A stretch of DNA of 64,000 nucleotides from Streptomyces venezuelae (GTDB lineage Bacteria > Actinomycetota > Actinomycetes > Streptomycetales > Streptomycetaceae), in contig NZ_CP029189.1 in NCBI RefSeq assembly GCF_008642275.1, positions 7,298,001 through 7,362,000 of the forward strand, in the 5' to 3' direction. Below, piece after piece: positions 18,362-27,564 of this stretch (its first letter is position 1; each line of letters opens with the position of its first letter). The translations under genes were made by a program, and so were the position numbers. The notes under the pieces were generated by a model that worked only from the letters and a program-made list of their open reading frames with translations, searched no databases and was not told the DNA's origin.

Positions 18362-19954
18362 ATGCCACTCCCGCCTCTGACCAGCAGCGTCCAGGTCCTC
18401 GGTGCGCCGGGTGAGCGCCACGAGGAGATCCTGACCCCCGAAGCCCTGGAGTTCGTCGGCCGGCTCGACGCCGCCTTCGAGGACCGCCGCCTGGAGGTAC
18501 TGAAGGAGCGCCGGCGCCGCTGGGGCCACCTGGCCGGCGGCACCCCGCTCGACTTCCCGCTCGCCACCCGAGCCGTCCGCGAGGACCCGCACTGGCGCGT
18601 CGCCCCGCCTGCGCCCGGCCTCACCGACCGCCGCGTCGAGATCACCGGCCCGCCCGAGCGGCGGATGGCCGTCAAGGCCCTGAACTCCGGCGCCCACGTC
18701 TGGATGGCCGACTTCGAGGACGCCACCGCCCCGACCTGGGACAACGTCATCGGCGGCCAGCTGACCCTGCTCGACGCCACGGAACGGCGCATCGACTTCA
18801 CCACCCCCGAGGGCAAGGAGTACCGCCTCGGCGAGCAGCTCGCGACGATCATGGTCCGGCCGCGCGGCTGGCACCTCCTCGAAGAGCACCTGGAGATCGA
18901 CGGCCGGCCCCCGTCCGCGTCCCTCGTCGACTTCGGCCTCTACTTCTTCCACTGCGCCCAGCGTCAGATCGACGCGGGCCACGGCCCGTACTTCTACCTG
19001 CCCAAGCTGGAGAACCGGTACGAGGCGCGCCTGTGGAACGACGTCTTCCTCCTCGCCCAGGAACTCCTCGGCATCCCCCGCGGCACCGTCCGCGCCACCG
19101 TCCTCATCGAGACGATCACCGCCGCCTTCGAGATGGAGGAGATCCTCCACGAGCTGCGCGAGCACAGCGCGGGACTGAACGCGGGCCGCTGGGACTACCT
19201 CTTCAGCCTGATCAAGACCTTCGGCCACCGCACCGACTTCCAGCTGCCCGACCGGGCCAAGGTCACCATGACCGCCCCCTTCATGCGGGCCTACACCGAG
19301 CTGCTCGTCCGCACCTGCCACCGGCGCGGCGCCCAGGCCATCGGCGGGATGGCCGCCCACGTCCCCAGCCGGGACGCGGAGGCGAACGCCGCGGCCCTCG
19401 CCAAGGTCCGCCTCGACAAGGAGCGGGAGGCCGAGGACGGCTTCGACGGCTCCTGGGTGGCCCACCCCGGCCTGGTCCCCGTCTGCCGCGAGGTCTTCGA
19501 CGGCGTCCTGGGGGAGCGGCCGAACCAGCTGGACCGGCTCCGGGAGGACGTCGACATCACGGCGGCCGACCTGCTGTCCGTCCGCCGGATCGCCGCACCC
19601 CCCACCCGGGAGGGCATCCGCTCGAACGTCGCCGTGGCCCTGCGCTACTTCGACGCCTGGCTGCGCGGCAGTGGCGCCGTCGCCCTGTACGGCCTGATGG
19701 AGGACGCCGCGACCGCAGAGATCGCCCGCGTCCAGATCTGGCAGTGGCTGCGCCACGACCAGGCCGACCGGGCGACCGTCCTCGACCTCCTCGACGCCGA
19801 GTGCGCGGCCCTGGACGAGGAGGACCCGGGGGCCCGCGTCGCCGAGGCCCGGGAGGTCTTCGTGAACACCGCGCTCACCCCCCGCCTGCCCGCCTTCTTC
19901 ACCCCCGAGGCGTACACCCGCCACCTCGTCCGCCGGGCGGAGGAGCGCGCATGA
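18362..19954 (+). CDS. aceB: Malate synthase A
   Basis: A 530-aa enzyme condensing glyoxylate with acetyl-CoA. The family signatures KLENRYEARLWNDVFLLAQELLGIPRGTVRATVLIETITAAFEMEEIL and GRWDYLFSLIKTF are present, with the catalytic arginine in MVRPRGWHL and the catalytic aspartate region in the C-terminal plug. The length matches malate synthase A rather than the ~720-aa G isoform. A GAGGAGAA Shine-Dalgarno precedes the ATG, and the TGA overlaps the next ATG. Confidence 0.95.
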   Translation: MPLPPLTSSVQVLGAPGERHEEILTPEALEFVGRLDAAFEDRRLEVLKERRRRWGHLAGGTPLDFPLATRAVREDPHWRVAPPAPGLTDRRVEITGPPERRMAVKALNSGAHVWMADFEDATAPTWDNVIGGQLTLLDATERRIDFTTPEGKEYRLGEQLATIMVRPRGWHLLEEHLEIDGRPPSASLVDFGLYFFHCAQRQIDAGHGPYFYLPKLENRYEARLWNDVFLLAQELLGIPRGTVRATVLIETITAAFEMEEILHELREHSAGLNAGRWDYLFSLIKTFGHRTDFQLPDRAKVTMTAPFMRAYTELLVRTCHRRGAQAIGGMAAHVPSRDAEANAAALAKVRLDKEREAEDGFDGSWVAHPGLVPVCREVFDGVLGERPNQLDRLREDVDITAADLLSVRRIAAPPTREGIRSNVAVALRYFDAWLRGSGAVALYGLMEDAATAEIARVQIWQWLRHDQADRATVLDLLDAECAALDEEDPGARVAEAREVFVNTALTPRLPAFFTPEAYTRHLVRRAEERA

Positions 19955-20829
19955 CCACGCCGATCGCGTCCATCCACCGGGTCGGCGTCGTCGGCGGCGG
20001 CCAGATGGGCGCCGGCATCGCCGAGGTGTGCGCCCGCGCCGGCCTCGACACCGTCGTCGCCGAGTCGGACGCCATCGCGGCCCGGGCCGCCCGGGAACGC
20101 GTCGCCGTCTCCCTCGAACGGGCCGTGCAGCGCGGCAGACTGGACCGGATCTCCGCCGAGGACGCCCTGGCCCGGCTCGTCTTCACCGGCGGCCTGGAGG
20201 ACCTCGCCGACCGGCAGCTCGTCATCGAGGCCGTCACCGAGAACCCCGAGGTCAAGACCGAGGTCTTCGCCGCCCTCGACAAGATCGTGGCGGACCCGGA
20301 GGCGATCCTCGCCACGAACACCTCGGCCATCCCGGTCATGCGGCTGGGCATGGCCACGGGCCGCGCCGACCGGGTCGTGGGCCTGCACTTCTTCAACCCG
20401 GTCCCCGTCCTGCCGCTCGTGGAGGTCGTCTCCTCCCTCCACACCTCCCGGGACACCCTCGCGGCCGTGGAGGCCTTCGCCCGCGACGCGCTGGGCAAGA
20501 CCACCGTGCGCTCCCAGGACCGGGCCGGCTTCGTGGTCAACGCACTGCTGATCCCCTACCTGCTCTCGGCCATCCGCATGGCCGAATCCGGGTTCGCCGC
20601 TCCCGAGGACGTGGACGCCGGAATGGAACTGGGCTGCGCCCACCCGATGGGCCCGCTCAAACTCGCCGACCTGATCGGCCTGGACACCGTCGCGGCCATC
20701 GCGGAATCCCTCTACGAGGAGTTCAAGGAACCCCTGTACGCGCCGCCCCCGCTGCTCCAGCGGATGGTGCAGGCGGGTCTGCTCGGCCGCAAGAGCGGCC
20801 GCGGGTTCCACACGTACGGCCGGGGCTGA
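19951..20829 (+). CDS. 3-hydroxybutyryl-CoA dehydrogenase family protein
   Basis: A 292-aa NAD(P)-dependent L-3-hydroxyacyl-CoA dehydrogenase. It has the Rossmann motif VGVVGGGQMGAGIAEVCARAGL, catalytic His in GLHFFNPVPVLPLVEVV, and the C-terminal dimerisation domain (DVDAGMELGCAHPMGPLKLADLIGLD ... GRKSGRGFHTYG). It is translationally coupled to malate synthase (ATGA at 19951-19954). The pairing suits growth on short-chain fatty acids or PHB, where acetoacetyl-CoA units feed the glyoxylate shunt. Confidence 0.93.
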   Translation: MTTPIASIHRVGVVGGGQMGAGIAEVCARAGLDTVVAESDAIAARAARERVAVSLERAVQRGRLDRISAEDALARLVFTGGLEDLADRQLVIEAVTENPEVKTEVFAALDKIVADPEAILATNTSAIPVMRLGMATGRADRVVGLHFFNPVPVLPLVEVVSSLHTSRDTLAAVEAFARDALGKTTVRSQDRAGFVVNALLIPYLLSAIRMAESGFAAPEDVDAGMELGCAHPMGPLKLADLIGLDTVAAIAESLYEEFKEPLYAPPPLLQRMVQAGLLGRKSGRGFHTYGRG

Positions 20830-20881
20830 GGGGCCCCGGCGCGTCTCCTGGGCAGAGGGTGCGCCGGAGACGTACGGGAAC

Positions 20882-20919
20882 GGCGCGGGCGCGGCGAGTG
20901 GTGTCGCCGCACCCGCGCC
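20882..20919. terminator. Bidirectional terminator hairpin (16-bp stem, one mismatch)
   Basis: GGCGCGGGCGCGGCGA pairs with TCGCCGCACCCGCGCC over a 6-nt loop, between the convergent dehydrogenase and aminoglycoside-kinase-like genes. Confidence 0.75.
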
Positions 20920-20966
20920 GCACCGCGTACGGCGTGCGGGACGCGGTACGAGATCGCGGGCGCGGA

Positions 20967-21899
20967 TCAGGCGGGCCGTGTCAGCAACTGCGCGAGGTGG
21001 TCCGCGAACTCCGTGATCCGGTCGAGCAGCGGGCCGCCGCGGGCGACCCGGAATCCGTGCCGACGCGCCCAGAACGCGGCTTGCACCGCATGGAGTTGGG
21101 CCCAGCGGCGGACGCGCTCGCGCTCGACTTCCGCCGCCTCCACGAAGACGTCCACGGTGCGGTGGACCGCCTTGCCGAGGTCCTCGGCTCCGATGAGGGA
21201 CAGCGCGCGCGTCTTGAGCAGCGTGCCGCCGTCGTAGGCGGGATCCCCCACATGGCCCTTGGGGTCGACCGCGAGCCACGGCTCCCGGTCCGCCCGCAGG
21301 ATGTTCCGGGCGTGGAGGTCGCCGTGGATCAGGAGGTCCGGCTGGGTCCGCCCCAGCTCGCGCACGGTCGCCACCGCCGCGTCCACCGCGTACCGCGGCA
21401 GTGCATGCGTCAACTCACTTTCATCCCTCCGGAGTTGTTCCTCCCAGGAGTCGGCTTGCTCCCGCAGCCGGGGGAGGTGCGCCGGCGCCGGGACGGCCAG
21501 CCGGCGGCTGAGCCGCCCCGCCACCGCCACCACCTCGTCGCCGTCCTCGACCTGCTCCAGGGTCGACGTCCGGACCCGCTCCAGCAACATCGCGAAACGC
21601 TCGTCGTCACGCTCGTGCAGCAGGACGGCCCCACGCCCGCCCCACGCCTCGAACGCATCCGGCTCGTGGACGTTGCCGGGGTGCGGGAAGGAGACCTTCA
21701 GCACGGCCCGCTCCTGCGTCCGCCGCAGCACCGGAACGATGATCCCGACACCCCCGTGCATGACCTCGCCGTCGGGTGCGCATTCCCACTGCTCCAGCAA
21801 CTCGGCGACGATACCTGGCAGTTCGGCAAGCCATGCCGCTCCGGCCGCTCCCTCACGCTCGACGGTACAACGCGTGAACAACTCCGGTGTCTCGATCAT
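20967..21899 (-). CDS. Aminoglycoside/hydroxyurea phosphotransferase family protein (APH(6)-like)
   Basis: A 310-aa kinase-fold protein. The catalytic loop is LLIHGDLHARNILRA (Asp and Asn), the metal-binding segment AVDPKGHVGDPAYDGGTLL, and the ATP lysine region ERAVLKVSFPHPGN. The DPKG motif and overall length resemble streptomycin 6-kinase (StrA/APH(6)) and hydroxyurea phosphotransferase. It is a stand-alone gene with no streptomycin biosynthesis neighbours, so it may serve resistance or simply detoxify small molecules. Confidence 0.8.
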   Translation of the reverse strand: MIETPELFTRCTVEREGAAGAAWLAELPGIVAELLEQWECAPDGEVMHGGVGIIVPVLRRTQERAVLKVSFPHPGNVHEPDAFEAWGGRGAVLLHERDDERFAMLLERVRTSTLEQVEDGDEVVAVAGRLSRRLAVPAPAHLPRLREQADSWEEQLRRDESELTHALPRYAVDAAVATVRELGRTQPDLLIHGDLHARNILRADREPWLAVDPKGHVGDPAYDGGTLLKTRALSLIGAEDLGKAVHRTVDVFVEAAEVERERVRRWAQLHAVQAAFWARRHGFRVARGGPLLDRITEFADHLAQLLTRPA

Positions 21900-22040
21900 C
21901 CCGGTACCTTACGCCGGGCCGAATGATCCGGTTTCCTGTCCGTCCGCGACCGTGATCCAGGCCGCCGCCGAAGCCCTCCGGGTCGGCGGCACCCTCCCCG
22001 GCACCGTCGCCAAGGTCGTTCCGTTCGGCCGTCGGCGGGC

Positions 22041-22760
22041 TCACTCCAGGAGGGCGAGCGCACCGGCGGCGGCGAAGCCGAGCACGGTCGACGGCCCCGT
22101 GAGCCTGCCGCCCAGCTCGAAGGCCTCAGGCATCATCGAGTTCGCGAGCATCGTCAGGACCGCCCCCGCCGCGAACGCCTCCACCAGCCGGCCGTCGGTG
22201 CCGGGGACCACCCCCACCAGCCCGTACCCCAGCGCGGCGCACGCGCCCGAGATCGCGGTGATGCCCCACCAGATCCGGTACACCACACCCGGTTGCCGGC
22301 CCTCCTCCCGCATGCCGGCGGTGGCCCCGAGGCTTTCGGGGAGGTTCGACAGGAACACCGCCGCCAGGAACGGGACGCTGACCGAGCCGCCGGACGCCAG
22401 CCCCATCCCGAGCACCAGGGACTCGGGTATCCCGTCGAGCAGGGCACCGAGCACGATGGAACGGTTCGCGTTGTGCGCGCTGCCCGTCGACCGCTGCGCC
22501 GTGGCCTTCTGCGCGAGGGCTCCGTCGAGGAGGAAGAAGGTCAGGGCGCCGACGCCGACGGCCAGGAAGTCCCACGCGCTCTCCACACGCTCCCTGGGCA
22601 CCAGCTCGTACGCCACGGCCGCGATCAGCGCCCCCGCACCGAAACCCAGGACCAGCCCGGTCACCTTCGGCGACGGACGGTGGCGCAGCGCCAGCCAGGC
22701 GCCGATGACCAGGGAGAACGCCGCCATCGCGCCCCATCCGGCCGCCGCGAGAGCGTTCAT
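22041..22760 (-). CDS. ZIP family divalent metal transporter
   Basis: A 239-aa inner-membrane protein with about seven or eight TM segments. The metal-binding signature of ZIP TM4-TM5 is visible (NRSIVLGALLDGIPESLVLGMGL and LSNLPESLGATAGM). It is likely to import zinc or another divalent cation. It is divergent from the LAL regulator, whose coding start is 182 bp away. Confidence 0.82.
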   Translation of the reverse strand: MNALAAAGWGAMAAFSLVIGAWLALRHRPSPKVTGLVLGFGAGALIAAVAYELVPRERVESAWDFLAVGVGALTFFLLDGALAQKATAQRSTGSAHNANRSIVLGALLDGIPESLVLGMGLASGGSVSVPFLAAVFLSNLPESLGATAGMREEGRQPGVVYRIWWGITAISGACAALGYGLVGVVPGTDGRLVEAFAAGAVLTMLANSMMPEAFELGGRLTGPSTVLGFAAAGALALLE

Positions 22761-22941
22761 CGGACCTCCTGGACGGCCGTCCCGCACGGGGCGGGCAACC
22801 GGTGCCCATGCTCCGGGCCGCCGCGCGCCCGGGCATCCCCCGGACCAGGTGACACAACTGGTGATCACCACAGATCGCCGGTTCAGTGGTGAGCGTGGTC
22901 CGATCACAGTCCGTACCCCTGCGGGAAGCCCGGTGACCTCC

Positions 22942-25713
22942 ATGGACCACCGCGCCCCGACCGGCGACCCCATGCTCGCGGCCAGGTTCGCGCCTCCGGC
23001 CGCGCCGAAGCTGCTGGTCCACCGGCCCGAGCTGCTGAAACGGCTGACGACCGGTGCGCGGGGGCCGCTCACCCTCATCAACGGTCCGGCCGGATCCGGC
23101 AAGACGGTGCTCACCGCCCACTGGGCGGCCAGCGCCGGCGCGCCGCGTCCCCCCGTATGGCTCACCGTCGAACCCGACGACGCCCCCGGCGCCTTCTGGG
23201 CTTACGTCCTGGAGGCCCTCCACCGGAGCGGGGCGGCACTGCCGGCCGCGGTGGGACGGCCGACCCGTGCCGAAGGGGTGACCCGGTCCTTCCTGGTCCG
23301 CCTGGCGGACGGACTGGCCGCGTCGCCGCAGCCCGCGGTCCTGGTCCTCGACCAGTTCGACACCGCCCAGCCCCCCGCGACGACCGAGGGACTCGACTTC
23401 GTCCTGCGGCACGCGGCGGGCGGGCTGCGCATCGTCCTCACCAGCCGGTCGGACTCCCTGCTGCCCCTGCACCGCTACCGGGCGGCCGGCGAGATCACGG
23501 AGATCCGGCAGGCCGACCTCAGGTTCACCGACGCGGACGCCGAGGCGCTGCTGGGCGAGCACGGGCTGGACGTCTCACCCGCCGGGATCCGCCTGCTGAT
23601 GGAGCGGACCGAGGGATGGGCGGCCGGCGTACGCCTGTGCGCGCTGGCGATGCAGCGCAGCGCCGATCCGGAGGCGTTCCTGCGCCAGTTCGCGGCCGAC
23701 CGCACCACGATCGCCGACTACCTCCTCACCGAGGTGCTCGACGCACAGCCGCCTCCCACCCAGGACCTGCTGCTGCGCGTCTGCGTCACCGACCGCGTCC
23801 ACCCGGACCTCGCGGACGCGCTGACCGGCCGCGACGACGGCGCGCGGACCCTGGCGGGGCTGGCCCGCGACAACGCCTTCCTGGAACAGATCGACGCCTC
23901 GGCCTGGTACAGGCTGCACCCGCTGTTCGCCGAGGTCCTGCGCGCGCACCTGCGGCAACGCTGCCCCGGCCTGGAACCCCGGCTGCACGGGCGGGCGGCG
24001 CGCTGGCTCGCCCGGACCGGGCGGCTGACGGAGGCGGTGCTCCAGGGCGCCGCCGCCGGGGACTGGCAGTTCGCGGCGGCGCAGGTGGTCGACGACCTGG
24101 CGATCGGCCGCATCCTCACCGGCCTGCAGGCGGATCAGCTGGGCCGGGCCTTCGCCGGGATGCCGGCCGGGACGCCCGCAGTGGCGCCCGCACTCGTCGA
24201 CGCGGCCTGCAGGCTGGCCGAACGGGACCTGCCCGGATGCGAGGCCGCACTGCTGCGGGCGGACGCCGCCCTGGCCGACGGAGCCCCTGCGGACGGCTCG
24301 CTCACCGATGCCAACGGTCCGGCGGTGCGGTTCGGCCGCGCCTTCCTCGGCGTACTCGCAGGACGGCCGGGCGACGACGTGACGGCCACCGAACGGGCCG
24401 CCGCCGACGCGGACCGGCTGCTGCGGGAGCTGCCGCCGCACCTGCTCGCCGAGCGCCCCGAGCTCCGCGCCCTGATGCTGGCGCACCTCGGCGCCGTCGA
24501 GCTGGGCGCCGGACGCCTGGACCGGGCCGAAACCGCCCTCACGGCCGCCGTCGCCGCCTGCGGTCCGCCGGGTACGGAGTCCCCGCACTGCGCCGCGCTC
24601 GGCTCGCTGGCCCTCACCGAACTGCTGCGCGGCCGGTTGCGGCAGGCGGCCGGGCACGCCCGCGCCGCGCTCGCCGCCGCCGAGCGGTCGGCCCTGCCAC
24701 CCGAGCGGCGGGCCGGGACCGACCACCTGGCCCTGGCGGGCGTGGCCGTGGAGCAGGACGACCTGCCGGCCGCGCGCGCCCACTGGGACCTGGCCACCTC
24801 GGCGATGGGGCCGCGTCCGGATCCGGCGACCGCCGTCCGGGCCGCCGTCATCGGAGCCCGGATCGCGGCGGCCGGGGGCGACGGGGACGCCGCGCTCGCC
24901 GCCCTGCGCGCGGTGGACCCGGAGCGACTGCCCGCGTGGGCGGCGGACGAGCTGGCCGTGGCCGGGTCGGCCGTACACCTGGCGCGCGGCGACGCCGCCG
25001 CGGCCCTGGCGGTCCTGGACACGGTACGGGCCCCCGACGGCGACCAGCCGGAGCATGCGGTGGCCCGGGCCCGGGCCCTGCTGGCCGCCGGGCGGGGCGC
25101 GGACGCGGCACGGGCGCTGGAGGCCGTACCGGGAGACGATACGGCCGCCACCCCGGTACGGGCCCAGGCGTGCCTGCTCCACGCGCAGATCGCCGCGGCC
25201 GCCGGCGACTCCCGGGCGGCGCACCGGAGCCTCGGCGAGGCGCTGGCCCTCGCCCGCCCCGAGGAACTGCGCCGGATGTTCGCCGAGAGCGGCACGTGGG
25301 TGCGACGGACCCTCCGCCAGGACCCCCGGCTGGCGCGGACCCACAGCTGGCTGACCCCGCGCGCCCCGGCCCGTACGGCGCGCGATCCGCAGGGCGTCGG
25401 CGATCCGCAGGGCGTCGGCGGGCCACAGGGCGTCGGCGGGCCACAGGGCGTCGGCGGGCCACAGGGCGTCGGCGGACCGCACGCCGACGGGCCGCACGCC
25501 GACGGGCAGCCGATGCTGGTGGAGCCGCTCAGCGCCCGGGAGACCGAGGTCCTGCGCAAGGCCGCGGAGCTGTTGTCCACGGAGGAGATCGCGGCCGAGC
25601 TGTACGTGTCGGCCAACACGGTCAAGACCCACCTGAAGAGCATCTACCGCAAGCTCTGCGTCACCCGGCGCAGCGCGGCCGTCCACCGCGCCCAGGACCT
25701 CGGGATGCTCTGA
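22942..25713 (+). CDS. LAL-type (MalT-like) LuxR-family regulator with ATPase domain
   Basis: A 923-aa signal-transduction ATPase. Walker A GPAGSGKT is at residues 48-55 and a Walker B-like VLVLDQFD at about 131-138, followed by a STAND/winged-helix segment, a long TPR-like helical region (about 340-800), and a C-terminal LuxR HTH (LSARETEVLRKAAELLSTEEIAAELYVSANTVKTHLKSIYRKL). Between the TPR region and the HTH lies a low-complexity linker of repeated PQGVG units. The ATG at 22942 is chosen from context; an in-frame ATG at 22972 is possible. Targets are unknown; the small downstream gene is a candidate. Confidence 0.88.
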   Translation: MDHRAPTGDPMLAARFAPPAAPKLLVHRPELLKRLTTGARGPLTLINGPAGSGKTVLTAHWAASAGAPRPPVWLTVEPDDAPGAFWAYVLEALHRSGAALPAAVGRPTRAEGVTRSFLVRLADGLAASPQPAVLVLDQFDTAQPPATTEGLDFVLRHAAGGLRIVLTSRSDSLLPLHRYRAAGEITEIRQADLRFTDADAEALLGEHGLDVSPAGIRLLMERTEGWAAGVRLCALAMQRSADPEAFLRQFAADRTTIADYLLTEVLDAQPPPTQDLLLRVCVTDRVHPDLADALTGRDDGARTLAGLARDNAFLEQIDASAWYRLHPLFAEVLRAHLRQRCPGLEPRLHGRAARWLARTGRLTEAVLQGAAAGDWQFAAAQVVDDLAIGRILTGLQADQLGRAFAGMPAGTPAVAPALVDAACRLAERDLPGCEAALLRADAALADGAPADGSLTDANGPAVRFGRAFLGVLAGRPGDDVTATERAAADADRLLRELPPHLLAERPELRALMLAHLGAVELGAGRLDRAETALTAAVAACGPPGTESPHCAALGSLALTELLRGRLRQAAGHARAALAAAERSALPPERRAGTDHLALAGVAVEQDDLPAARAHWDLATSAMGPRPDPATAVRAAVIGARIAAAGGDGDAALAALRAVDPERLPAWAADELAVAGSAVHLARGDAAAALAVLDTVRAPDGDQPEHAVARARALLAAGRGADAARALEAVPGDDTAATPVRAQACLLHAQIAAAAGDSRAAHRSLGEALALARPEELRRMFAESGTWVRRTLRQDPRLARTHSWLTPRAPARTARDPQGVGDPQGVGGPQGVGGPQGVGGPQGVGGPHADGPHADGQPMLVEPLSARETEVLRKAAELLSTEEIAAELYVSANTVKTHLKSIYRKLCVTRRSAAVHRAQDLGML
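25384..25503 (+). repeat. In-frame 18-bp minisatellite in the LAL regulator linker
   Basis: Five tandem 18-bp units: two of GATCCGCAGGGCGTCGGC and three of GGGCCACAGGGCGTCGGC. Two 15-bp units (CCGCACGCCGACGGG) follow. Both unit lengths are multiples of three, so copy-number changes would lengthen or shorten the linker without breaking the frame. Confidence 0.9.
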
Positions 25714-25870
25714 GCGGCGAGAGGGCCGCCGGGGACGCGTTTCTCGCCCGCACCGGGCGATGCCGAGCCCAGGGCGGGGACCGACGATGGCGGGTGAAGG
25801 CCGGAAGCGGCCCGGGCCCTCGCACCGGCCCGGGCGCGAAGCCTTCGTACCGAGAGGAGTGAGTGCTCCC

Positions 25871-26068
25871 ATGCGCTACGAATTCCGCGTCTCGGGGGTA
25901 GTGCCGGACACGCTCGCCGCGACTTTTCCCGAGCTCGACCGGCTCCGCGTACCGGAGCAGACGCTCCTGTTCGGCAGCGTGGCGGACGAGGCCCACCTGT
26001 ACGGGCTCCTCACCCGCTTCCAGTCCCTGGGCCTGCGGGTGCTCGAAATGCGCCGGCTGCCCGCCTGA
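25871..26068 (+). CDS. Small conserved hypothetical protein (65 aa)
   Basis: The ATG has a strong GAGGAG Shine-Dalgarno. The protein (MRYEFRVSG ... LYGLLTRFQSLGLRVLEMRRLP) alternates beta and alpha segments, resembling a small ferredoxin-like or ACT-type fold. No TM or signal peptide is present. It sits 157 nt downstream of the LAL regulator on the same strand. I recognise it only as a small Streptomyces protein of unknown role. Confidence 0.7.
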   Translation: MRYEFRVSGVVPDTLAATFPELDRLRVPEQTLLFGSVADEAHLYGLLTRFQSLGLRVLEMRRLPA

Positions 26069-26253
26069 GGGGCGGCGGCAGCGGTCGTCGCGGGCGGCTG
26101 CCGCACCGAGTCCACCGGGTGAAGACCACCCGCTTCGGGTGATCACGGGATCCGGACCGCCGGACGACACTGCGATGTGGGCACCGAAGCCTGTGACCGA
26201 CGAGCCGGAGCAGGACGGTCCTGCGCAGTACCACCAACTGTGAGGTGAATTCC

Positions 26254-26715
26254 ATGGGCCAGCCGACACCGACCGGGGGAAACTGGAACACCGGCCCTGC
26301 GCCGGGCACCACTGGGATGTACCCAAGCGGCGACAGCCAGGGCGCGGGGAACGTGGGCACGCTGTTCGCCGCGGTCCTGCTCCTGGTGACCGGCTGCCTC
26401 GCGATATTCCAGGGCATCGCGGCCATCGCCAACGACGACGTGTACGCGCGCGTCGGAAGCTACGTCTTCGAGTTCGACCTCACGGCGTGGGGCTGGATCC
26501 ATCTCATCGTCGGCATCATCGTCGTCCTCACCGGCGTGGGCCTGTTCGCCGGATCCAACCTGGCCAGAGGCGCCGGTATCGCACTCGCCGGCATCAGTGT
26601 GATCCTCAACTTCATGTGGCTGCCGTACCAGCCCTGGTGGTCGATCATCATCATCGCGATCGACGTGTTCATCATCTGGGCGCTGTGCACGAGCTGGACG
26701 CACGCCACCGACTGA
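26254..26715 (+). CDS. DUF7144-like four-TM membrane protein
   Basis: A 153-aa protein with a Gly/Pro-rich N-terminal tail of ~35 residues and four TM segments (TLFAAVLLLVTGCLAIFQGIAAI, WGWIHLIVGIIVVLTGVGLFAG, GIALAGISVILNFMWL, WWSIIIIAIDVFIIWAL). The WGWIHLIVGI and PYxPWW motifs are typical of this actinobacterial family of unknown function. The ATG at 26254 follows a GAGGTGA Shine-Dalgarno. A 14-bp terminator follows. Confidence 0.8.
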   Translation: MGQPTPTGGNWNTGPAPGTTGMYPSGDSQGAGNVGTLFAAVLLLVTGCLAIFQGIAAIANDDVYARVGSYVFEFDLTAWGWIHLIVGIIVVLTGVGLFAGSNLARGAGIALAGISVILNFMWLPYQPWWSIIIIAIDVFIIWALCTSWTHATD

Positions 26716-26728
26716 CGCGAAGCACCCG

Positions 26729-26760
26729 CGGCACCCGAACCGGCATCGGTTCGGGTGCCG
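26729..26760. terminator. Hairpin terminator (14-bp stem)
   Basis: CGGCACCCGAACCG pairs perfectly with CGGTTCGGGTGCCG over a GCAT loop, just after the DUF7144 stop; it also faces the convergent sortase operon. Confidence 0.8.
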
Positions 26761-26853
26761 TCGTACGGCGGCCGGGGCCCAGCCGTCCCGGTCGCGGAAG
26801 AAGGGGGCTTCCGCAGGCGGGGGACGGACGTGTTCCCGGTTCCGCCGCCCCGG

Positions 26854-27564
26854 CTACGCGGCGCCCGTCATCCGGGCGAACACCACCACGTTGCTGTCGT
26901 AATAGTGCTTCTTGGGGTCGAAGTTCCCGCCGCAGGTGACCAGACGCAGGCCCGCGTGGTCGATGTTCTTGTAGACCTCCAGCGTGGGGAACTCGGCCTT
27001 CGGGTACTCGGCCACCCGGTCCACCGTGAACGTCACCGTCTTGCCGTCCTGCCGGGTCACCTTGATGGTGTCACCGCCCTTCATCGTCTTCAGCTTCTCG
27101 AACACGGCGGACGCCCCGTTCCACGTGACGTGCCCGGCGATCACGGCCGGCCCCTGGGAGCCGGGGGTCGGCCCCGGCTCGTACCAGCCCGCGAGCCCGG
27201 GGTCCTTCGGGGTCTGCATGGTGCCGTCCGGGTTCTGCCCCAGCGTCTCCAGCGAGCTGGACAGGTTGAGGGAGGGGATCGTGATCTTCTGCGGTGCCGA
27301 CCGGGCCAGGGCCTGCTTCGCCTGGCCCGCACCGGCATCCGCACCCGCACCGGCATCCGCACCGCCCTTCGATCCCGCGGCCGGCGCCTTCCCGGTGGGT
27401 GTGGCGCCGGCGGCGGGCGCCCCGCCCGGGAGGCCCTGTCCTGCCGGCGCCGGGGGCTGCGCCGCGTTCTGGCCGCCGCACCCCGCGAGGAGGAGCCCGG
27501 CGAGGACGGCCGCGGCCAGCGGGCCCGCGGTCCGGCGGCGCAGCCGCTTCGGGGCCGGGTTCAC
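26854..27564 (-). CDS. Class F-like sortase, lipoprotein signal
   Basis: A 236-aa protein with a lipobox-type N-terminus (LAAAVLAGLLLAGC, Cys at about 29), a Pro/Ala/Gly-rich spacer to about residue 85, and a sortase barrel (ITIPSLNLSSSLETLG ... VIAGHVTWNGASAVFEKL). His in AGHVTW, Cys in LRLVTCGG and Arg in VVFARMTG form the catalytic triad. It is coupled by ATGA to the upstream surface protein gene, its likely partner. A lipidated sortase is unusual, since most are held by a TM segment. Confidence 0.85.
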   Translation of the reverse strand: MNPAPKRLRRRTAGPLAAAVLAGLLLAGCGGQNAAQPPAPAGQGLPGGAPAAGATPTGKAPAAGSKGGADAGAGADAGAGQAKQALARSAPQKITIPSLNLSSSLETLGQNPDGTMQTPKDPGLAGWYEPGPTPGSQGPAVIAGHVTWNGASAVFEKLKTMKGGDTIKVTRQDGKTVTFTVDRVAEYPKAEFPTLEVYKNIDHAGLRLVTCGGNFDPKKHYYDSNVVVFARMTGAA

